11,149 bases of DNA. It comes from Burkholderiales bacterium. GTDB taxonomy: Bacteria > Pseudomonadota > Gammaproteobacteria > Burkholderiales > CAIKXV01. The notes under the pieces are model-generated. The model made no database searches, was not told the origin of the DNA, and saw only the letters and a list, made by a program, of their open reading frames with translations. Made by a program: the position numbers and the translations under genes. The stretch covers positions 1 to 11,149 of the forward strand of contig JAIENF010000416.1 in NCBI GenBank assembly GCA_019751575.1, given 5' to 3'. Positions 6,925 through 11,149 of this stretch are shown here, piece by piece. The first letter of the stretch is position 1; every line of letters begins with the position of its first letter.

Positions 6925-7902
6925 ATGCGCAACATCGAATCGACGAGCGGCGGTGCAGTCCTGGCGCTGCTGCTGGCAGTCACCGCCGGCAGCGCGCTGG
7001 CGGCCGACGCCTTCCCGTCCCGGCCGATGCGGATGATCGTGCCGTTCTCCGCCGGCGGCGCCTCGGACGGTCCGGCGCGCATCTTCGCCGCGGAGATCAA
7101 CAAGCTGTCCGGCCAGCAGATGCTGGTCGAGAACCGACCCGGCGCAGGTTCCGTGGTCGGCGCCGAGATCGCGGCCAAGGCCACGCCGGATGGCTACACG
7201 CTGTTCATGATCAGCAACACCCACTATGTATCGGCTGCGATCCACCGCAAGCTGCCCTACGATGCGATCGCCGACTTCACCGCGATCACCGGCCTGACTG
7301 CGGCACAGAACATCCTCGTGGTGCATCCGTCGCTGGGCGTGAAGACCGTCAAGGACCTGATCGCGCTGGCGAAGAAGCGCCCGGGCGCCATCGACTGGGC
7401 ATCCTCGGGCAACGGCGGGACGCAGCACCTCACCGGCTCGCTGTTCGCCTCGATGGCCGGCATCGACATGGTGCACGTACCCTATCGAGGCAGCGGTCCG
7501 GCCACCGCCGACCTGCTCGCCGGCCAGGTCGGCGTCGGCTTCCCAGGCATCGCCGGCATGGTCGCCTTCGTGCAGTCCGGCAAGCTGCGCGCGCTCGGCG
7601 TGTCGTCGAGCCGGCGCTCGCCGCTGATGCCCGACGTGCCGACCATCGCCGAAGCCGGCGTGCCCGGCTTCGAACTGGTGCCATGGTTCGGCCTGTCGGG
7701 CCCCCGCGGCATACCTGAGCCGATCGTCGCCACGCTGCACAAGCTCAGCCTGAAGGCGATCGCGTCGACCACCCCGGCCATGGCCCAGATCGGCCAGGAG
7801 CCCTTCACCCATGCATCGCCCGCCGAGTTCGCCGCGTTCCAGCAGAAGGAAGCGCCGAAATGGGCCAAGCTGGCTCGCGCCAGCGGCGCGACCATCGACT
7901 GA
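6925..7902 (+). CDS. Bug/TctC-family periplasmic solute-binding receptor (second of four)
   Basis: A 325-residue Bug receptor. Residues 1-26 are a signal peptide (hydrophobic AVLALLLAVTAGSALA, cleavage before ADAFPSRP). Mature blocks: FPSRPMRMIVPFSAGGASD (30-48), LVENRPGAGSVVGAEIAAKATPDGYT, RKLPYDAIADFTAITGL, NILVVHPSLGVKTVKDLIALAKK, VHVPYRGSGPATADLLAGQVGVGFPG, and LMPDVPTIAEAGVPGFEL. The variant blocks (SAGGASD in place of PPGGG.D; GFPGIAG in place of FD) make it distinct from the other three, so it probably binds a different ligand. It is transcribed alone, divergently from the hydrolase-dioxygenase operon and sharing its promoter region, which suggests a related substrate or common control. 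Its 3' end abuts the 27-bp inverted repeat. No TctA/TctB partner is present. Confidence 0.92.
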   Translation: MRNIESTSGGAVLALLLAVTAGSALAADAFPSRPMRMIVPFSAGGASDGPARIFAAEINKLSGQQMLVENRPGAGSVVGAEIAAKATPDGYTLFMISNTHYVSAAIHRKLPYDAIADFTAITGLTAAQNILVVHPSLGVKTVKDLIALAKKRPGAIDWASSGNGGTQHLTGSLFASMAGIDMVHVPYRGSGPATADLLAGQVGVGFPGIAGMVAFVQSGKLRALGVSSSRRSPLMPDVPTIAEAGVPGFELVPWFGLSGPRGIPEPIVATLHKLSLKAIASTTPAMAQIGQEPFTHASPAEFAAFQQKEAPKWAKLARASGATID

Positions 7903-7908
7903 CGCCGT

Positions 7909-7993
7909 GTAATCCGGGTCAGAGACGATTTTCCCGCCGAGTTCTCAGCCCTGGACGGACACCGCGGGGAAAATCGTCTCTGACCCGGATTAC
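7909..7993. repeat. Perfect 27-bp inverted repeat, mobile/REP-like or two-way terminator
   Basis: Arms 7909-7935 and 7967-7993 are perfectly complementary over 27 bp and enclose a 31-nt centre. The right arm ends in CTCTGACCCGGATTAC. The element fills most of the 98-nt gap between two convergent Bug genes (stops at 7902 and 8003), so its transcripts would fold into a very stable hairpin from either side. The arm sequence is like the 'GGGTCAGAG...' repeats I recall next to REP-associated tyrosine transposases in proteobacteria; that similarity is from memory. There is no internal ORF, so a non-autonomous mobile element is plausible. No clear target-site duplication is visible. Confidence 0.8.
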
Positions 7994-8000
7994 CCGGAGT

Positions 8001-8963
8001 TCAGTTCGGCTGCATGCGCAGTTCGCGGGCGATCTTGGCCCATTTCGAAAGGTCGCTGGCGAGCAGGGCGCGGAACTCGGACGGCGGGCCGGCGGCGGGT
8101 TCGCCGCCGTCGAAGGTGATGCGCTCGCGCACGTCGGGCTGCGCCATCATCTTCACCACCTCGGCATTGAGCCGGGCGACCACCGCCGGCGGCAGTCCGG
8201 CCGGGCCGAGCAGGCCGAACCAGTTGTTGAACTCGAAGCCGGGCAGGCCGGACTCGGCCATCGTCGGCACGTCCGGCAGCGTCGCCGCGCGCTTCGCGCT
8301 GGTCACCGCGATCATGCGCAGGCGTCCGGCCTTGACCAGCCCCTGGGTGGTGATCTGCGCGCCGAACTGGAACTCGATCTGCCCCGCGGCGACATCGGCC
8401 GAGGCGGGCCCCGCGCCCTTGTACGGGATGTGCGTGGTCCGGATCCCGGCCATCACGTTCAGCAGCTCGCCACAGACATGGCCACCGCTGCCGATGCCGG
8501 CGCTGCCGTAGGACAGCGGCTTCACCTTCGCCAGCTGCACGAGGTCCTTCAGCGTGCGTACCTGGGAAGTGGCACCGACCACCAGCACCAGCGGCGAGGT
8601 CGAGATCAGTGACACCGGCGTGAAGTCGCGCAGCGTGTCGTAGGGCACCTTCTGCAGCACCGCGTTCACGGTCAGCGAGGTGAACAGCACGCCCAGCGTA
8701 TGGCCGTCGGGTGCCGCACGCATCAGGGTCTCTGCAGCCACGGTTCCGCCGGCACCGCTGCGGTTGTCGACCACGAACGGCTGGCCGAGCGCTTCGCCGA
8801 GCTTCTGGCCGGTGATGCGCGCCAGCGTGTCGGTGCTGCCGCCGGGCGGCGCCGGTACCAGCAGGCGCACCGGACGCGAAGGCCAGCCGGGCTGCGCGAT
8901 CGCCTCGCCCACCGCGAGCGCAGGCAGCAGGACGGCCGCAAACATCAGTGCCCGTCGGTCCAT
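8001..8963 (-). CDS. Bug/TctC-family periplasmic solute-binding receptor (third of four)
   Basis: A 320-residue Bug receptor with a short signal peptide (MDRRALMFAAVLLPALAVGEAIA, predicted cut after residue 23). Family blocks: WPSRPVRLLVPAPPGGSTD (27-45), VVDNRSGAGGTVAAETLMRAAPDGHT, QKVPYDTLRDFTPVSLI, THIPYKGAGPASADVAAGQIEFQFGA, and LPDVPTMAESGLPGFEFNNWFG. GGAGG five bases upstream (8969-8973, minus strand) fixes the start and lies right after the stop of the upstream Bug gene, from which it is separated by only 11 nt; the pair is almost surely one transcript. An open frame continues upstream through that neighbour in another frame but is not coding. Transport or sensing role as for the family; ligand unknown. 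Confidence 0.92.
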   Translation of the reverse strand: MDRRALMFAAVLLPALAVGEAIAQPGWPSRPVRLLVPAPPGGSTDTLARITGQKLGEALGQPFVVDNRSGAGGTVAAETLMRAAPDGHTLGVLFTSLTVNAVLQKVPYDTLRDFTPVSLISTSPLVLVVGATSQVRTLKDLVQLAKVKPLSYGSAGIGSGGHVCGELLNVMAGIRTTHIPYKGAGPASADVAAGQIEFQFGAQITTQGLVKAGRLRMIAVTSAKRAATLPDVPTMAESGLPGFEFNNWFGLLGPAGLPPAVVARLNAEVVKMMAQPDVRERITFDGGEPAAGPPSEFRALLASDLSKWAKIARELRMQPN

Positions 8964-8968
8964 CGCCG

Positions 8969-8973
8969 CCTCC
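8969..8973 (-). promoter_or_regulatory. Ribosome binding site of the third Bug gene
   Basis: GGAGG on the minus strand, five bases before the ATG at 8963 and immediately after the stop of the upstream Bug gene. It decides the start within a longer open frame. Confidence 0.65.
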
Positions 8974-8974
8974 G

Positions 8975-10027
8975 TCAGAACGACACCTTCAGGTTCGCCT
9001 TCTTCGCGACCACCGTCCAGCGGGCGTTCTCGTCGCGCAGCCAGGTACCGAATTCCGCCGGACTGTTGCCGACGATCTCGGTGCCGAGCGCGAAGTAGCG
9101 ATCGCGGACGTCCTGCATGCCGAGCGCGCGCACCACCTCGCGGTTGACGCGCGCGACGACGGCCGGCGCGACCTTCGCCGGCATCACGATGCCCTGCCAG
9201 GAACCGGTGCTGAAGCCGGCGATGCCGCTCGCCTCGGCCATCGTAGGCAGCTCCGTCCACTGCGGCACGCGCTTCGGGCTGGTCACCGCGAGGATGCGCA
9301 GCTTGCCCGCCTTGCCCTGCGGCATCATCGACACCATGCTGTTGAACACCAGGTCGGACTGGCCACCCATCACCTGGGTGATCGAATCGGTGCCACCCTT
9401 GGTCGGGATCTCGACCCATTGCAGGCCGTTATGCTGGGAAAACAGCAGCCCGGCGAAGTGGGTGGCGCCGCCAAGGCTGGTCGCGAAGTTGAGTTTCCCC
9501 GGGTTCGCCCGTGCATGCTTCACCAGGTCGGCGACCGTCTGCACCGGCAGGCCGGGGAACACCCCGAGCAGGTGCGGCGTGAACGAAACCAGCGTGACCG
9601 GTGCGAAGTCGCGCGCGACCACGTAGGGCGCGTTCGGATGCACGATGCCGGTCATGATCAGGTTGCCGACATCGGTCATCAGCATCGTCTGTCCGTCGGG
9701 CGTGGAACGTGCGACGAGGTCGGCACCCAGCATCCCGGACGCGCCCGGACGATTGTCGATCAGGACCGGTTGGCCGATCGCCTCGCTGATCCGCGGCGCG
9801 ATGATGCGGATCTGGGCATCGGAGGTGCCGCCCGGCGGATACGGCACCACGACACGCAGCGGCCGGCTCATCGGCGTATCCGCAGCCAGTACACTGCCAG
9901 CCACGGCCAGGCTACCGACCCCCAGCACGGCCACCAGGAATGTCGCGCAGGCGCCGCCTGCAAGGGTGCGGGGGCGAACGCAAACCTGCTGCCGTCCACG
10001 CCCCGATTCTGTTTTTTTCGGGTCCAT
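8975..10027 (-). CDS. Bug/TctC-family periplasmic solute-binding receptor (fourth of four)
   Basis: A 350-residue Bug receptor with an unusually long N-region: about 22 polar, basic residues (MDPKKTESGRGRQQVCVRPR) precede the hydrophobic core LAGGACATFLVAVLGVGSLAVAG, with cleavage near VLA-AD (48/49). Mature blocks: SRPLRVVVPYPPGGTSD (54-70), LIDNRPGASGMLGADLVARSTPDGQT, VARDFAPVTLV, HLLGVFPGLPVQTVADLVKHAR, and QWTELPTMAEASGIAGFSTGSWQGI. The pocket-2 motif VHVPYKG is replaced by VEIPTKGGTDSITQVMGGQ, so this is the most divergent of the four. The start is supported by overlapping GGAGG copies at 10032-10039 (minus strand). It is first in a two-receptor transcript and diverges from the SOUL-family gene. 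No permease subunit is nearby. Confidence 0.9.
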   Translation of the reverse strand: MDPKKTESGRGRQQVCVRPRTLAGGACATFLVAVLGVGSLAVAGSVLAADTPMSRPLRVVVPYPPGGTSDAQIRIIAPRISEAIGQPVLIDNRPGASGMLGADLVARSTPDGQTMLMTDVGNLIMTGIVHPNAPYVVARDFAPVTLVSFTPHLLGVFPGLPVQTVADLVKHARANPGKLNFATSLGGATHFAGLLFSQHNGLQWVEIPTKGGTDSITQVMGGQSDLVFNSMVSMMPQGKAGKLRILAVTSPKRVPQWTELPTMAEASGIAGFSTGSWQGIVMPAKVAPAVVARVNREVVRALGMQDVRDRYFALGTEIVGNSPAEFGTWLRDENARWTVVAKKANLKVSF

Positions 10028-10139
10028 CTTCCCTCCTCCAGGGTTTGTCCGGAGACTACCGCCGGCGAAATGGTGCGTCCAGCCGCCCGCGCCGCCGCCA
10101 CGGCAACCCCTGGATCGTACGCCCACCCCCGAGCCCCCC
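10028..10139. promoter_or_regulatory. Divergent intergenic region, Bug pair / SOUL gene
   Basis: These 112 bases separate the start of the tandem Bug genes (minus) from the start of the SOUL-family gene (plus) and must carry the promoter of at least the former. A doubled GGAGG Shine-Dalgarno sequence for the Bug gene occupies 10032-10039. I cannot name a -35/-10 pair with confidence; the segment is very GC-rich. TCCAGGG at 10037-10043 is complementary to CCCTGGA at 10108-10114, but the spacing is wide and it may be chance. Confidence 0.4.
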
Positions 10140-10802
10140 ATGCCCATCCGATCGCCTTCCCTGCTCGTCCTTTGCTGCATGCTGTCCTCCCTGCTCTTTT
10201 CGGCGAACGCCATGGCCACCGAAGAACCGAAGTTCGAAAGCCTGGAACGCAGCGGTGCCTTCGAGCTGCGCCAGTACGCACCGATGATCGTCGCCGAGAC
10301 CTGGGTCGAAGGCGCACTGGGCGAAGGCTCGAACGCCGGCTTCCGGAAGATCGCCGGCTACATCTTCGGCCGCAACCGGTCGCGCACCGCGGAAGGCAGC
10401 GAGAAGATCGCGATGACGGTGCCGGTGACGATGCAGCCCGGCGCCTCGCAGAAGATCGCGATGACCGCCCCGGTGACCACCGAGGCGGCCGCCGCCCCCG
10501 GCGAGGCAGGCAGCCGCTGGCGGATGCACTTCGTGATGCCGTCGAAGTACACGATGGCAACGCTGCCGGTACCCGAGGATCCCTCGGTCACCCTGCGCGA
10601 AGTACCCGCCCAGCGGGTGGCGGTGCGCACGTTCTCCGGCTTCGTCACCGAAGACCGGGTTCGCGAGGAGACCGGACTGCTGCTGGGCTGGATGAAGGAG
10701 CGCGGCCTCGAGCCGTCCGCGCCGCCGCAGCTCGCCCGTTACAACCCGCCCTGGTCCATCCCCTTCATGCGCCGCAACGAGATCCTCGTGCCCTACCGCT
10801 AG
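10140..10802 (+). CDS. SOUL-family haem-binding protein, exported
   Basis: A 220-residue SOUL/HBP-family protein. Members bind haem or other tetrapyrroles in eukaryotes; bacterial roles are poorly defined. Residues 1-26 form a signal peptide (hydrophobic LLVLCCMLSSLLFSANAMA), so a periplasmic location is expected. Domain marks: PKFESLERSGAFELRQYAPMIVAET (30-54), the pattern FRKIAGYIFGRNRS (68-81), the family hallmark KIAMTVPVT (89-97) occurring a second time as KIAMTAPVT (105-113), FVMPSKYTM (131-139), and the conserved ending YNPPWSIPFMRRNEI (201-215). No obvious fixed haem ligand can be picked out. ATG at 10140 has a weak Shine-Dalgarno sequence. It is followed at once by a strong hairpin, so it is probably monocistronic. 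It is divergent from the Bug pair and no functional link is evident. Confidence 0.92.
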   Translation: MPIRSPSLLVLCCMLSSLLFSANAMATEEPKFESLERSGAFELRQYAPMIVAETWVEGALGEGSNAGFRKIAGYIFGRNRSRTAEGSEKIAMTVPVTMQPGASQKIAMTAPVTTEAAAAPGEAGSRWRMHFVMPSKYTMATLPVPEDPSVTLREVPAQRVAVRTFSGFVTEDRVREETGLLLGWMKERGLEPSAPPQLARYNPPWSIPFMRRNEILVPYR

Positions 10803-10828
10803 CGCGGCAGCCTTGCCTGGCTGCCGCG
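10803..10828 (+). terminator. Hairpin directly after the SOUL gene
   Basis: A perfect 10-bp GC-rich stem (CGCGGCAGCC at 10803-10812, GGCTGCCGCG at 10819-10828) with a six-base loop starts at the first base after the TAG stop. No T-run follows, so it is either a weak intrinsic terminator or a 3' end stabiliser. Confidence 0.6.
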
Positions 10829-10918
10829 ATGCCAGGCGCACGAGCAGCGTTCCATGGGTAGCCGTAACATCCGCGCTCGCGGCCAGAAGCCGTTCCCCAC
10901 GGACGCCCCCCGGACCCG

Positions 10919-11149
10919 ATGCCCACCGATGTCGCCCTTGCCGTCCTGTTCGGCGCGCTGCTGCACGCGACCTGGAACACGCTGGTCAAGGCTTCGGCCG
11001 ACAAGCTGACCCTGACCGTGCTGGTGTGCTGCGCGGCCGGGCTGTGGTCGATCCCCGCGGTGCTAATCGGAATGAAAACAGCGGTATTATTTGCAGAAGA
11101 GCCATTCAAAGTACTGCTCTCCTCCTTGGCAGCCAGGACGCAACTGTAG
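10919..11149 (+). CDS. N-terminal fragment of a DMT/EamA-type transporter with a foreign tail
   Basis: The frame gives 76 residues. Residues 1-50 look like the start of a drug/metabolite transporter (DMT, EamA type): a first membrane helix VALAVLFGALLHATWNTLVK with the family-typical LLHATWN, then a second helix LTLTVLVCCAAGLWSIPAVL. Full members have about 280-300 residues and ten helices, so this piece cannot be functional alone. From about 11064 the DNA is much less GC-rich (19 of 50 bases at 11071-11120 are G or C) and the peptide (MKTAVLFAEEPFKVLLSSL...) no longer looks like a DMT loop; it ends in TAG at the last base of the window. The gene is either broken by an insertion or joined to unrelated sequence at a contig end. 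The start ATG lacks a good Shine-Dalgarno sequence but gives the usual N-terminus. Confidence 0.6.
   Translation: MPTDVALAVLFGALLHATWNTLVKASADKLTLTVLVCCAAGLWSIPAVLIGMKTAVLFAEEPFKVLLSSLAARTQL
11064..11149. other. Lower-GC segment after a sequence break
   Basis: The final ~85 bases differ in composition from all that precedes them and cut the transporter after its second helix. An ATG at 11072, in the same frame, opens a 25-residue stretch ending at 11149; it may be the start of an unrelated gene, the end of an inserted element, or assembly noise. I cannot identify it and see no recognisable terminal repeat. Confidence 0.45.

Noticed and set aside
8948..10861. 637-codon open frame on the plus strand
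   Set aside because: Antisense to the fourth Bug gene and out of frame with the SOUL gene. It has no domain sense and an Arg/Gly/Asp-rich composition.
1..11149. CRISPR array, tRNA or rRNA genes, phage or toxin-antitoxin modules
   Set aside because: No spaced repeat series, no RNA gene signatures and no such protein motifs were seen on either strand.

Overview
The window is uniformly GC-rich (except its last ~85 bases), densely coded, and rich in Bug/TctC-type periplasmic solute-binding proteins. Together with gentisate-type and CoA-type catabolic genes, this points to a betaproteobacterium of the Burkholderiales, plausibly an Alcaligenaceae/Bordetella-like or related environmental lineage. 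The assignment rests on gene content and codon usage only; no rRNA or other marker gene is present.

Layout. (1) 101-2953, plus strand: a compact four-gene run with gaps of 10-34 nt, encoding a fumarylpyruvate hydrolase-like FAH protein, an aldo/keto reductase, a fluoroacetyl-CoA-thioesterase-like (FlK) hot-dog protein and an unrecognised lipoprotein. (2) 6853 down to 3022, minus strand: alpha/beta hydrolase, TauD/TfdA-type 2-oxoglutarate dioxygenase (ATGA overlap with the hydrolase), a Bug receptor and an enoyl-CoA hydratase. This reads as one catabolic operon with its own periplasmic substrate-binding protein. (3) 6925-7902, plus strand: a second Bug receptor, divergent from operon 2 across a 71-nt promoter region. 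(4) 7909-7993: a perfect 27-bp inverted repeat between convergent Bug genes, either a small mobile/REP-like element, a two-way terminator, or both. (5) 10027 down to 8001, minus strand: two more Bug receptors in tandem. (6) 10140-10802, plus strand: an exported SOUL-family haem-binding protein followed by a strong hairpin. (7) 10919 to the end: the N-terminus of a DMT/EamA-type transporter. Its sequence changes abruptly to lower-GC DNA near 11064 and stops at the last base.

How they work together (inference): regions 2, 3 and 5 look like carboxylate capture and breakdown. Four Bug receptors are present but no TctA/TctB membrane subunits, so the receptors must use permeases elsewhere or act as sensors. 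In region 1 the hydrolase, reductase and thioesterase suggest degradation of a ring-cleavage product or a small acyl-CoA.

Most notable points: the aldo/keto reductase carries Val where the catalytic Asp belongs; the FlK-like Thr/Glu/His triad is fully kept; the inverted repeat resembles sequences I recall around REP-associated transposases; and there is a composition break at the right edge. I found no convincing evidence of a wholly new system.
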